64,000 bases of DNA, taken from NCBI GenBank assembly GCA_947477885.1, contig CANJUD010000007.1, positions 62,001 to 126,000 on the forward strand. The letters are read 5' to 3'. The notes beneath the pieces were generated by a model. The model was not told the DNA's origin, did no database searches, and saw only the letters and a program-made list of their open reading frames with translations. This stretch comes from Bacteroidota bacterium (GTDB taxonomy: Bacteria; Bacteroidota; Bacteroidia; UKL13-3). This document shows positions 1-8,239 of this stretch, in pieces; position 1 is the first letter of the stretch; the number at the start of each line of letters is the position of its first letter. Made by a program: the position numbers and the translations under genes.

Positions 1-765
1 CCCCAAGTATGGGCATGGAAAGAAGGACGCGTAGAAATCATCAAAAAATATATAGATAAATTATTGGTGATTTTGCCTTTTGAAGTTGCTTTTTTTGCCA
101 AACATCATTGCCCTGCTGCATTTACAGGCCATCCTTTGCTGGATGCCGTTTCAACATTTGAAATCAATACAAATTTTCATATACAATACAAACTCGATTC
201 ACAAATACCTATTATAGCTTTGTTGCCTGGAAGCAGAAAACAAGAGATACTAAAAATGTTGCCCATAATGTGCGAAACGGCAAAAAATTTTTCACACTAT
301 CAATTTGTAATTGCTGCCGCACCCGGACAAACTTTGGAATTTTATGAAAGTATATTATATAATTACCCCAATATAAAAATAGTGAGCGGGCAAACCTATC
401 AATTATTAAAACATGCTTGCGCTGCTTGCGTTACATCGGGCACAGCAACGCTAGAAACCGCTTTGTTCAATGTGCCCCAAGTAGTTTGTTATAAAGGCAG
501 CTGGTTTAGCTATCAAATTGGCAGACGTTTGGTGAAGGTAAAATATATATCTTTGGTAAATCTTATTTTGGACAAACCTTGCGTTAGTGAATTGATTCAA
601 GATGGGTTCACAACAGAATCGTTAACTACTGAACTAGAAGATATATTGACCGATAATCGCGAAGATATGCTAGAAGATTATATAGAATTGAAAGGCATGC
701 TGGGCAATGGCGGTGCCTCGCAAAAGGCAGCAACCGCCGTATTTGAGTTGACCACAAAAAAATAG
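1..765 (+). CDS. lpxB: Lipid-A-disaccharide synthase, 3' part (5' end outside window)
   Basis: C-terminal 254 residues of LpxB, the GT19 glycosyltransferase that joins UDP-2,3-diacylglucosamine to lipid X to form the lipid A disaccharide at the inner face of the inner membrane. The frame is open from base 1 and begins PQVWAWKEGRV, a typical LpxB interior segment, so the N-terminus (roughly a third of the protein) lies to the left. Family motifs seen are LLPFE, TGHPLLD, the nucleotide-binding LLPGSRKQEI near visible residue 74, and TSGTATLET near 145. A TTG at 64 could be mistaken for a start but lies inside the conserved domain. The gene converges on the tRNA-Ala gene. Confidence 0.93.
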   Translation, partial: PQVWAWKEGRVEIIKKYIDKLLVILPFEVAFFAKHHCPAAFTGHPLLDAVSTFEINTNFHIQYKLDSQIPIIALLPGSRKQEILKMLPIMCETAKNFSHYQFVIAAAPGQTLEFYESILYNYPNIKIVSGQTYQLLKHACAACVTSGTATLETALFNVPQVVCYKGSWFSYQIGRRLVKVKYISLVNLILDKPCVSELIQDGFTTESLTTELEDILTDNREDMLEDYIELKGMLGNGGASQKAATAVFELTTKK

Positions 766-820
766 TTGCACAGTTGGCGTATCTAGTTTTTCGAGTCTAT
801 AATATAGCGACTAAACAAAA

Positions 821-844
821 ATATCCCGATGTTATGCGGGATAT
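821..844 (-). terminator. Intrinsic terminator after tRNA-Ala
   Basis: An 8-bp perfect stem (ATATCCCG/CGGGATAT) with an 8-base loop starts a few bases past the tRNA 3' end. Read on the minus strand it is followed by TTTTTGTTT. The plus strand has no T-run after the stem, so it serves the tRNA rather than lpxB. Confidence 0.65.
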
Positions 845-847
845 ATG

Positions 848-921
848 TGGAGAATATCGGAGTCGAACCGATGACCTTTTGCATGCCATGCAAACGCTCT
901 AGCCAACTGAGCTAATCCCCC
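848..921 (-). tRNA. tRNA-Ala (anticodon GGC)
   Basis: The minus strand folds into a full cloverleaf of 74 bases. The acceptor stem GGGGGAT pairs with ATTCTCC (with G-T wobbles), the D arm contains AGCTCAGTTGGCTAGAGC, the anticodon stem TTTGC/GCAAA encloses loop ATGGCAT with anticodon GGC, and the T arm contains GGTTCGACTCC. The discriminator is A and CCA is not encoded. Confidence 0.95.
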
Positions 922-1273
922 TAAAGGACTGCAAATGTAAAACCGTGTGGCAAACTTTGCAACTATTTTTTTCGCTCTGTATTTGTAGCGGAGCTCCTTG
1001 TCAGTTTTTAGATTACAATTTAATAGGCATAGATTACTATTTAAACGCCTCCCTCGTCAACCACTTCAAAGGATTGTGAAGCAGCAGCTGATTAATGCCT
1101 ATGGTTTGGTCCCGAATAAGATTCGGGATTCACCAACCATAACTAGATACTTTAATGAGCATGGCACTGGTCGGTGAAAACACACGACCCGAGGCAGGCA
1201 TTGCCTTTTATTCAGTAACAATTTTTTTTCAATGGCCTTCATGAACCGAAGCGGTTTGTCATTAGTCTTTATA
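922..1273. other. Intergenic region with a nested palindrome
   Basis: These 352 bases separate tRNA-Ala from the gmd stop codon, and I see no credible gene. The one clear structure is a nested hairpin at 1101-1140: inner stem TCCCGAAT/ATTCGGGA around a 3-base loop, outer arms ATGGTT/AACCAT. It lies about 130 bases past the gmd stop and lacks a T-run, so it looks more like a dispersed palindrome than a terminator. Confidence 0.5.
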
Positions 1274-2230
1274 CTATTGTCTCTTTTCTTCTTCCTCAAT
1301 TAACAAATCCAACATATCATAAGCAGATAAGTTATAATCCCAGCCAAGCTCAGTTTTAGCTTTATCGTTGGCACCATATATATTTTCTATTTCGGCAGGG
1401 CGGAAGAGGTTGGTGTCTATATGTATTTTGGAATGAGGGATATGGAGTTTGTTGAAAGTATATTCTATCAAATCCCTTAATGATACTGAGCCCCCCGAGC
1501 ATATATGATAATCGTTGGATGTTTCTTTTTGCATCATCAAGTACATTGCCTCCACATATTTTGGAGCGTAGCCAAAATCACGCATGATATCTATATTTCC
1601 CACATTTAATTGTTCCTGTTCGCCCTTGCTAATTTTAATAGCTTGGGTAATGATTTTCTTCACAAAAAAACTATCGGTGCGTAAATACGATTCGTGGTTG
1701 AAGAGGATACCGCAGCATATAAACATGTTATAGGATTCACGATAGTTTACACAAATCCAATGAGCAGATGCTTTTGAAATAGCGTACGGACTCAGCGGGT
1801 GAAAAACGGTATTTTCCCGGATGGGCAGTTCGGGCACACGTCCATACATTTCGCTGCTCGAGGCTTGATAGAATTTTATGTTGGGGTCTGTGATTTTTAT
1901 AGCTTCCAATAAATTAAAAACAGAAATGGTATTGAATTTAAAGGTAGCAATAGGATTGGCGAACGATTGCGAGACAGAACTTTGTGCCGCCAAATTATAG
2001 AGTTCGGTGGGTTTATACTGGTTCAGTATTTTAATGATTTGAGTAATATCTGTCAAATCGCATTCTATTATAGTAATTTGGTTGTGTATACCCAGATACT
2101 CCAACCCTTTCATGCCCTCTTTGGTATCACTGCGGGCCAAGCCAATTACCTTGTATCCTTTGCCCAGCAATAATTTGCTTAAATAGGCCCCGTCTTGTCC
2201 CGTTATTCCTGTAATGATTGCTGTTTTCAT
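1274..2230 (-). CDS. gmd: GDP-mannose 4,6-dehydratase-like SDR enzyme
   Basis: Extended short-chain dehydrogenase that probably converts GDP-mannose to GDP-4-keto-6-deoxymannose, a precursor of fucose, rhamnose or perosamine in surface glycans. The N-terminus carries the NAD(P) motif TGITGQDGAYL typical of GMD. SSSEMYG and the catalytic YAISK follow near residues 125 and 150, then FNHESYLRT and RDFGYAPKYVEAM, close to the GMD signatures FNHESP and RDWGHAKDYV. At 318 residues it is shorter than the usual 345-375, so a related GDP-sugar reductase (Rmd) is possible. Its start overlaps the stop of the upstream glycosyltransferase by 4 bp, which suggests coupled translation in glycan synthesis. 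Confidence 0.82.
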   Translation of the reverse strand: MKTAIITGITGQDGAYLSKLLLGKGYKVIGLARSDTKEGMKGLEYLGIHNQITIIECDLTDITQIIKILNQYKPTELYNLAAQSSVSQSFANPIATFKFNTISVFNLLEAIKITDPNIKFYQASSSEMYGRVPELPIRENTVFHPLSPYAISKASAHWICVNYRESYNMFICCGILFNHESYLRTDSFFVKKIITQAIKISKGEQEQLNVGNIDIMRDFGYAPKYVEAMYLMMQKETSNDYHICSGGSVSLRDLIEYTFNKLHIPHSKIHIDTNLFRPAEIENIYGANDKAKTELGWDYNLSAYDMLDLLIEEEEKRQ

Positions 2231-3336
2231 AAGGGTGTTGATTTAACTGTATGGTAGAAATCTTTAACCGTATTTTCCCAACTAAATTTATCAGCTTGCT
2301 TATATCCAGCTTTAATTGTTTCATTTCTGAAATCAGTATTATATAATACTTTTTCCAATTGCGAAGTTAATGTTTGTTGGTCGCCATCTTCAAAAAATAT
2401 TCCTGCATCACCTGCCACTTCGGGGAATGATGAACGGTTGGTTAATATTACGGGAGTGCCGCTGTACATGGCTTCTACCACGGGCACACCAAAACCTTCA
2501 TAAGAAGAAGGGAAAACAAAAACCTGAGATTTATTATATAAACAATATAGTTCTTTATCTGTAGGGCGAACATAATGCAGCTGATTTGATATATGATAGT
2601 CGGCAAACATTTGTTGTTCTTCTGTGGTAAATGCATCGCCCGTGCAAACTAAATTTAATGTAGTATCTTTATTCAATATATCTTTAGCTGCATCCACTAG
2701 TAATTTAAAATTCTTATAATTTTTTCTGTTGCCTACAAACAATATATATTTCTCAGGCAAGCCGCTCACCACATCGTCTTTGGTCCTGTCCATCGAGTGG
2801 CTCAGGTATACTATATCAATGGTATCGGGATCAATTTGCGGGTAGAATTTTAGTATATCATTTTTGGTACTGTGTGATATGGCAACTATTCTTTTTGCTT
2901 TTAAAAGCAATTCTTTTTTATGTGGGATGGTAGTGGTATCTCGGGGAAAAAACTGCGGATATATTTCGTGTATCATATCATACACGGTTAATATAAATGG
3001 TTTATTTCCTATATGTTTTAAAAAAGCAGTACTATAATAAGTGGGTATATAAAAATCGAAATTTCCTTTGCGAAGTCTGCGGTTTAAATCTAGTTGATTT
3101 AATATTTTGAGTGGATCGAGCAAACGACCTTTCGCGATTTTATCAAATTTGAAAACTAAGTCATCAAAAATTTTTATCCTTTTGCGATAGTAATGATAAT
3201 TCAAATTATACCATACACATTGCTCTACCGTAATATCCTTATAATCGGGTAAACCCTTTATCAGCTCAGCTTGCATACGAGAAATGCCCCCGTATTTTTG
3301 GTTGAAGAATATTTCGTGGTTAAAAAGTAAGTGCAT
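2227..3336 (-). CDS. Glycosyltransferase, GT4/GT-B family
   Basis: A 369-residue retaining glycosyltransferase, probably adding a sugar to O-antigen or another surface glycan in the cytoplasm. The C-terminal half holds the GT4 hallmarks: YILFVGNRKNYKN near 200, the SSYEGFGVPVVEAM nucleotide-sugar site with its E-x7-E arrangement near 282, GTPVILTNRSSFPEVAGDA next, then a W-rich tail. The N-terminus (HEIFFNQKYGGISRM) fits acceptor-side domains of this family. It is the first gene of a two-gene unit with the GDP-mannose dehydratase, so a deoxyhexose- or mannose-type donor is plausible. The donor and acceptor cannot be read from sequence. Confidence 0.85.
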   Translation of the reverse strand: MHLLFNHEIFFNQKYGGISRMQAELIKGLPDYKDITVEQCVWYNLNYHYYRKRIKIFDDLVFKFDKIAKGRLLDPLKILNQLDLNRRLRKGNFDFYIPTYYSTAFLKHIGNKPFILTVYDMIHEIYPQFFPRDTTTIPHKKELLLKAKRIVAISHSTKNDILKFYPQIDPDTIDIVYLSHSMDRTKDDVVSGLPEKYILFVGNRKNYKNFKLLVDAAKDILNKDTTLNLVCTGDAFTTEEQQMFADYHISNQLHYVRPTDKELYCLYNKSQVFVFPSSYEGFGVPVVEAMYSGTPVILTNRSSFPEVAGDAGIFFEDGDQQTLTSQLEKVLYNTDFRNETIKAGYKQADKFSWENTVKDFYHTVKSTPL

Positions 3337-3393
3337 GGTTGTGTGGGCAAAAATACAATATTTAGTTTATTGTACTAACATCAAATTCGAAGT

Positions 3394-3443
3394 GCCGCCC
3401 TGAGCGGAGTCGATGGGTGGTCTTCGACTTCACTAAGGGCGGC
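3394..3443. repeat. Palindromic intergenic repeat, GAGCGnAGTCGA type
   Basis: GCCGCCC (3394-3400) and GGGCGGC (3437-3443) form the outer stem. Inside lie CTGAGCGGAGTCGA and the imperfect complement TCTTCGACTTCACT. It belongs to the same family as 8079-8138, 27513-27583 and 46507-46580, and lies between the glycosyltransferase start and the purD stop. Confidence 0.6.
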
Positions 3444-3454
3444 ATTGATGTTTT

Positions 3455-4735
3455 TTAAAGTAAGATATTAAGCAAATCCTGGCCAATATCTTTTCTATAA
3501 TACTTTCCCTCAAAGTCGATAGCTGCTGCTGCTTTATATGATTTTGCCAAAGCATCATTTAAAGTATCGCCAAAAGCCGAGACTGCAATTACACGTCCGC
3601 CCGAGGTTTCAATATTATCATTTTTGTTTATTGTTCCTGCATGAAAGGGAATGGCATCTACCACATTTTGCAAACCTGTAATAGTTTTTCCTTTGTCATA
3701 ATTTCCAGGGTAGCCGCCACTTGTAAGCACTACTGTGGTGCAGAAACCGGGGCGTTCTATAATAGTATGTTCGTGTAATGTTTGGTGATGCGTGGCTAAC
3801 ATTAATTCCACCAAATCATTTTCCAATCTGGGCAAAACCACTTCAGTTTCTGGGTCACCCATCCGGCAATTATATTCTATCACCAATGGATTTCCATTCA
3901 CATTCATGATGCCCACAAATAAGAAACCTTTATAATCTATATTTTCTTTCAGCAATCCATCGATGCTTGGTTTTACTATTTGCTCTTCTACTTTTTGCAT
4001 AAATGCAGCATCAGCAAATGTAACGGGAGATACAGCTCCCATGCCGCCCGTATTGGGGCCTGTATCGCCATCGCCTATGCGTTTATAATCTTTGGCAGTG
4101 GGTAATATATGATAATGTTTTCCATCGGTCAAAACAAAAACCGATAACTCTATTCCATCCAAAAATTCTTCTAATAATACTTTGTTTCCTGCTTCGCCAA
4201 ACTTATCATTGTCGAGCATATCGGTCAATTCTGCTTCTGCTTCTTCATAACTATTACATATCACCACACCCTTGCCAGCAGCCAGTCCATCAGCTTTTAC
4301 TACAATGGGTAAGTTCATTGCTTTTATATATTCAATGGCCTCTGCTTTATTATATTTATTTGCTTTAAAAGCTTTTGCGGTGGGTATATGATATTGCTCC
4401 ATAAAACCCTTTGAAAATTCTTTACTACCTTCTAATAATGCACCCGCTTTTGTAGGGCCCACAATAGGTATATGTTTTAATAAATCAGTATGATAGAAGT
4501 AGTCTACAACCCCATTCACCAAAGGTTCTTCGGGACCAACGATAACCAATCCAATACTATGATCTAAACAAAAACTACCTATATTCTCAAATCCATTTAA
4601 TATAACATTTTCTGCCATTGAAACAGTTCCTGCGTTGCCAGGAGAAACATATAGTTTTTCGCATAAAGCACTTTGTTTAAGTTTCCATGCAAATGCATGT
4701 TCGCGGCCTCCTCCTCCTAATATAAGTATATTCAT
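3455..4735 (-). CDS. purD: Phosphoribosylamine-glycine ligase (GAR synthetase)
   Basis: ATP-grasp ligase for step 2 of purine synthesis, joining glycine to phosphoribosylamine in the cytoplasm. At 426 residues it has the normal length. The N-terminal domain opens with MNILILGGGGREHAFAWKL. VVIVGPEEPLVNG-type sequence follows near 60. The ATP-grasp core includes VVKADGLAAGKGV near 147, GDGDTGPNTGGMGA near 222, and EYNCRMGDPETEV near 288. It lies 10 bp downstream of asd on the same strand and may share its transcript. purQ, another purine gene, is in the window at 10372. Confidence 0.97.
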   Translation of the reverse strand: MNILILGGGGREHAFAWKLKQSALCEKLYVSPGNAGTVSMAENVILNGFENIGSFCLDHSIGLVIVGPEEPLVNGVVDYFYHTDLLKHIPIVGPTKAGALLEGSKEFSKGFMEQYHIPTAKAFKANKYNKAEAIEYIKAMNLPIVVKADGLAAGKGVVICNSYEEAEAELTDMLDNDKFGEAGNKVLLEEFLDGIELSVFVLTDGKHYHILPTAKDYKRIGDGDTGPNTGGMGAVSPVTFADAAFMQKVEEQIVKPSIDGLLKENIDYKGFLFVGIMNVNGNPLVIEYNCRMGDPETEVVLPRLENDLVELMLATHHQTLHEHTIIERPGFCTTVVLTSGGYPGNYDKGKTITGLQNVVDAIPFHAGTINKNDNIETSGGRVIAVSAFGDTLNDALAKSYKAAAAIDFEGKYYRKDIGQDLLNILL

Positions 4736-4745
4736 TTAACGATAT

Positions 4746-5747
4746 TTATTGTTTTCCAATCCACCCTTTTGATACCAATAACTCTGCTATCTGCACGGCA
4801 TTGGTAGCGGCACCTTTGCGTAAATTATCGCTCACCACCCATAGGTTCAATCCATTGGCAATAGTTTCATCACGACGTATGCGGCCCACAAATACTTCAT
4901 CTTTATCATGACTGGTTAACGGCATCGGGTATATATTTTCAGTCGGATTATCTTGTACTATAATACCTGGCGATTTTTCTAGTATATTATATATTTCTTC
5001 AATAGTATATGGTTTTTCAAATTCTATATTAACAGCCTCGCTATGTCCGCCAGTAACGGGCACACGCACAGTGGTTGCAGTTACTTGTATACTATTATCA
5101 CCCATTATTTTTTTTGTTTCGTTCACCATTTTCATTTCTTCTTTGGTGTATCCGTTGTCCATAAATACATCAATATGCGGCAATACATTTCTATCTATTT
5201 TGTGCGGATAGGCCATTACACCTGTATTTCCATTGCGTTCGTTTTCCATTTGCTCCACTGCTTTCACACCTGTGCCTGTAACCGATTGATAGGTACTCAC
5301 CACCACACGTTTTATTTTAAATATATCATGTAATGGTTTTAACGCAACCACCATTTGTATGGTAGAACAATTGGGATTGGCTATTATATACTTAGATTTT
5401 TCTATATCATTTGGATTTACTTCAGGAACTACCAATGGTATTCCAGCTTCCATTCTCCAGGCAGAAGAATTATCAACCACATAACATCCCACTTCAGCAA
5501 ATTTTGGTGCCCATTCCTTCGACACACTTCCTCCTGCTGAAAAAATGGCAATATCAGGATGAGCAGCCACTGCGTCTTCCATACTTACTATCTTATAATC
5601 TTGCTCTTTATAGTTCACGGTGTTTCCAACTGATTTTGCGGAAGCAACAGGAAGCAATTCCCCAACAGGAAAATTTCTCTCTGCCAATACTTGCAGCATT
5701 TTGCTGCCCACCAGCCCTGTGGCACCAACTACTGCTATTTTATACAT
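4746..5747 (-). CDS. asd: Aspartate-semialdehyde dehydrogenase
   Basis: NADPH-dependent enzyme that reduces aspartyl phosphate to aspartate semialdehyde for lysine/diaminopimelate, threonine and methionine synthesis. The 333-residue protein starts with the Rossmann motif GATGLVGSKML. The catalytic cysteine lies in NPNCSTIQMV near residue 128, SVTGTGVKAV follows near 160, and the substrate-binding VPVTGGHSEAVN lies near 230. Length and order match the family. It is the upstream gene of an asd-purD pair and is divergent from the 2-oxoacid dehydrogenase gene. Confidence 0.96.
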   Translation of the reverse strand: MYKIAVVGATGLVGSKMLQVLAERNFPVGELLPVASAKSVGNTVNYKEQDYKIVSMEDAVAAHPDIAIFSAGGSVSKEWAPKFAEVGCYVVDNSSAWRMEAGIPLVVPEVNPNDIEKSKYIIANPNCSTIQMVVALKPLHDIFKIKRVVVSTYQSVTGTGVKAVEQMENERNGNTGVMAYPHKIDRNVLPHIDVFMDNGYTKEEMKMVNETKKIMGDNSIQVTATTVRVPVTGGHSEAVNIEFEKPYTIEEIYNILEKSPGIIVQDNPTENIYPMPLTSHDKDEVFVGRIRRDETIANGLNLWVVSDNLRKGAATNAVQIAELLVSKGWIGKQ

Positions 5748-5805
5748 CTCTTGTGTTTCTTAATTTGGGATGCAAAATTAAGGGCGGAGGAGAAGAAATA
5801 GTATA

Positions 5806-5813
5806 TAACTTTG
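5806..5813 (+). promoter_or_regulatory. Bacteroidota -7 box before the E1 fusion gene
   Basis: TAACTTTG matches the TAnnTTTG -7 consensus of the Bacteroidota primary sigma factor. It ends 6 bases before the ATG at 5820, so transcription would begin at or very near that codon. Confidence 0.5.
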
Positions 5814-5819
5814 CACCCC

Positions 5820-7817
5820 ATGCAATTTAATAAAAAAATGTACGACAATGAGCTGTTGTTGCAGCTATACCGCAACCTGCTCAAGCCAAGGATTATAGAA
5901 GAGAAAATGCTGATTTTGCTTAGACAAGGCAAGGTGAGCAAATGGTTTTCGGGCATTGGGCAAGAGGCGATTTCTGTGGGAACTACTTTGGCTTTGCATC
6001 CCGATGAATATATATTGCCGCTACACCGCAACCTTGGTGTTTTTACTGCGAGACAAATTCCATTAACCAAACTTTTTGCCCAATGGCAAGGCAAGTACGA
6101 AGGTTTCACCAAAGGCCGCGACCGTTCATTTCATTTTGGTACGCAAGAATATCATATAATAGGTATGATATCACATTTGGGAGCCATGCTTAGCGTTGCT
6201 GATGGAATAGCTTTGGCTCACAAACTGAAAGAAGAAAAAAAAATATCGGTAGTTTTTAGCGGCGATGGCGGGGCAAGTGAAGGCGATTTTCACGAAGCAA
6301 TTAATGTGGCAGCAGTTTGGGAATTACCCGTAATATTTTTAATAGAGAATAATGGCTATGGCTTGTCTACACCGCAAAACGAACAGTTCCGCCATAAACA
6401 TTTTACTGATAAAGGTGTAGGATATGGAATGGAAACACAGCGTGTGGATGGCAATAATATATTAGATGTATATGATACCATTCGCAACCTTGCAGTATCA
6501 ATGCGTAATCGCCCAAGGCCAGTGCTTGTTGAGTGTATGACGTTTAGAATGCGTGGTCATGAAGAAGCCAGTGGCACCAAGTATGTTCCGCAAAATTTGA
6601 TTGATGAATGGGCAGTAAAAGATCCTCTTCTCAACTATGAAAATTATTTAAAAGAGCAAGGGATTTTAAGTGATGATATTATAGAACAATACCGCAGCGA
6701 AATTAAGAATGAAATGGACAGTGCGTTGGATGAAGTATTTGCAATGCCCGAAGTAATGAGTAGTATTGAACATGAACTTGCTGATATATATGATAACACT
6801 GCTGAAGATTTATCAAAAGATATTATACATTTACCAAACGACACATCCAAATCTCCCAAACGCTTGGTAGACGCTATTTCCGACGGACTTCGCCAAAGCA
6901 TGGAAAAGCATGATAATCTAATCATCATGGGACAAGATGTGGCTGAATATGGTGGTGTGTTTAAAGTGACAGAAGGATTTGTAGAGCAGTTTGGCAAAGG
7001 CAGGGTGCGTAATACGCCTTTATGTGAAAGTGCAATTTTAGGTGCCGCTTATGGACTTAGTATTAAAGGAATGAAAGCGGTTGTAGAAATGCAATTTGCC
7101 GATTTTGTGAGTTGTGGTTTCAATCAGATTGTAAATAATTTTGCCAAGAGCCATTACCGCTGGGGCCAGAATGCAGATATCGTAGTTCGCATGCCAACAG
7201 GGGCAGGTGTAGGTGCTGGGCCATTTCACAGTCAGAGTACAGAAGCATGGTTTTTCCATGTGCCCGGTTTAAAAATTATATATCCTTCATCGCCCACCGA
7301 AGCAAAAGGATTATTGGCAGCGGCTATCAACGATCCAAATCCAGTGATGTTTTTCGAGCACAAACATTTATATAGAATGCCCGAACTGGAAGAGCAAGTT
7401 CCCGATGAATATTATACCTTGCCTATTGGAAAAGCTCGCAGTGTGCGTGAAGGAAATGATATAACTATTATAACTTATGGAGCCGCCGTTCATTGGGCAA
7501 AACATATAGTAGAAAAACTGAAAGTCGATGCCGAAATAGTAGACCTAAGAACCTTGATGCCTTGGGACCAAGAAGCAGTAGAAGCCGCCGTGAAGAAAAC
7601 AGGCAAAGCCATCGTATTCCACGAAGATACTTTTACAGGTGGCATTGGTGCAGAGATTGCAGCACATATATCACAAATTTGTTTCGAACATTTGGATGCA
7701 CCCGTTATACGTGTGGGTAGTTTGGATACGCCTGTTCCTTTGGCCAAACATTTGGAAGAACAATTCCTGCCGCAGCAAAGGTTTGAAGAAGCTTTGAGGA
7801 CGTTGATGGCGTATTGA
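5820..7817 (+). CDS. 2-oxoacid dehydrogenase E1, fused alpha and beta subunits
   Basis: Thiamine-diphosphate enzyme that decarboxylates a 2-oxoacid and acylates the lipoyl group of E2. The substrate could be branched-chain 2-oxoacids or pyruvate and cannot be decided here. The alpha part (about residues 1-325) has the ThDP motif GDGGASEGDFHEA ending in IENNGYG. The beta part (about 345-665) has GQDVAEYGGVFKVTEG, RNTPLCESAILGAAYG and a transketolase C-terminal domain with VVDLRTLMPWD-like sequence. In many bacteria these are two genes; fused forms of about 660-690 residues are frequent in Bacteroidota. ATG at 5820 is preferred to TTG at 5811 because of the promoter box; ATG at 5838 is the alternative. 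Confidence 0.92.
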   Translation: MQFNKKMYDNELLLQLYRNLLKPRIIEEKMLILLRQGKVSKWFSGIGQEAISVGTTLALHPDEYILPLHRNLGVFTARQIPLTKLFAQWQGKYEGFTKGRDRSFHFGTQEYHIIGMISHLGAMLSVADGIALAHKLKEEKKISVVFSGDGGASEGDFHEAINVAAVWELPVIFLIENNGYGLSTPQNEQFRHKHFTDKGVGYGMETQRVDGNNILDVYDTIRNLAVSMRNRPRPVLVECMTFRMRGHEEASGTKYVPQNLIDEWAVKDPLLNYENYLKEQGILSDDIIEQYRSEIKNEMDSALDEVFAMPEVMSSIEHELADIYDNTAEDLSKDIIHLPNDTSKSPKRLVDAISDGLRQSMEKHDNLIIMGQDVAEYGGVFKVTEGFVEQFGKGRVRNTPLCESAILGAAYGLSIKGMKAVVEMQFADFVSCGFNQIVNNFAKSHYRWGQNADIVVRMPTGAGVGAGPFHSQSTEAWFFHVPGLKIIYPSSPTEAKGLLAAAINDPNPVMFFEHKHLYRMPELEEQVPDEYYTLPIGKARSVREGNDITIITYGAAVHWAKHIVEKLKVDAEIVDLRTLMPWDQEAVEAAVKKTGKAIVFHEDTFTGGIGAEIAAHISQICFEHLDAPVIRVGSLDTPVPLAKHLEEQFLPQQRFEEALRTLMAY

Positions 7818-7856
7818 TTATATAATTTTTTATGATTAACTTTACTATGTATATTT

Positions 7857-8063
7857 ATGAAAATATTATTAGATATAAAAGATGAGAAGGCTTTGCATTT
7901 ATTTGAAGTCCTTAAAGATTTACGATATGTAAAAATGAAAATTATTTCTGATGAAAATGCTTTGTTGATAGAAGAAATTAGAGATGCCGTTGAAGAAGTG
8001 AAATTAATCAGGGCTGGGAAAAAGAAGGCACGAAACGCTAAAGACTTATTGAACGAACTATAA
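7857..8063 (+). CDS. Small antitoxin-like protein, 68 residues
   Basis: A short, charged protein beginning MKILLDIKDEKALHLFEVL, with a predicted beta strand, then helices, and a basic lysine-rich stretch (RAGKKKARNAKDLLNEL). Proteins of this outline often precede a RelE-type toxin gene in Bacteroidota, which suggests an antitoxin. No toxin follows here: the next 170 bases hold only a palindromic repeat, then an unrelated lipoprotein. It may be an orphan antitoxin. The reading frame starts with ATG 40 bases after the E1 stop and could be co-transcribed with it. Function is inferred only from outline and length. Confidence 0.6.
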   Translation: MKILLDIKDEKALHLFEVLKDLRYVKMKIISDENALLIEEIRDAVEEVKLIRAGKKKARNAKDLLNEL

Positions 8064-8078
8064 AAACACTTTGCAAGT

Positions 8079-8138
8079 CTGAGCGTAGTCGAAGACTGCA
8101 TAGGGAGTAGTAACCCATCACCCTTCGACTACGCTCAG
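8079..8138. repeat. Palindromic intergenic repeat with 16-bp perfect arms
   Basis: CTGAGCGTAGTCGAAG (8079-8094) and its exact reverse complement (8123-8138) flank a 28-base spacer. It lies directly behind the 68-residue gene, where the transcript would fold into a strong hairpin; there is no clear T-run. Confidence 0.75.
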
Positions 8139-8239
8139 GTTGACAGACCTCTTGCTCTTTAATCTTTTTTCTTAAAATTAGCCCTCTTTAATAATCACAA
8201 AATAAAAAAAACATATACTTTCATTCGGCCAGCCAAATC

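Noticed and set aside
1099-1299. A 66-codon gene overlapping the gmd 3' end
   Set aside because: It runs through the 1101-1140 palindrome, has no motif, and overlaps the end of a well-supported gene.
5043-5333. A 96-codon frame opposite asd
   Set aside because: Product is His/Tyr/Phe-rich antisense translation of a conserved enzyme; no support.
5820-7817. Treating the E1 alpha-beta fusion as a novel architecture
   Set aside because: Fused E1 alpha-beta proteins of this length are known in Bacteroidota, so it is notable but not new.
7490-8101. A 203-codon minus-strand frame across the E1 end and the 68-residue gene
   Set aside because: It is opposite two plausible genes and a palindrome, with a low-complexity product and no conserved motif.
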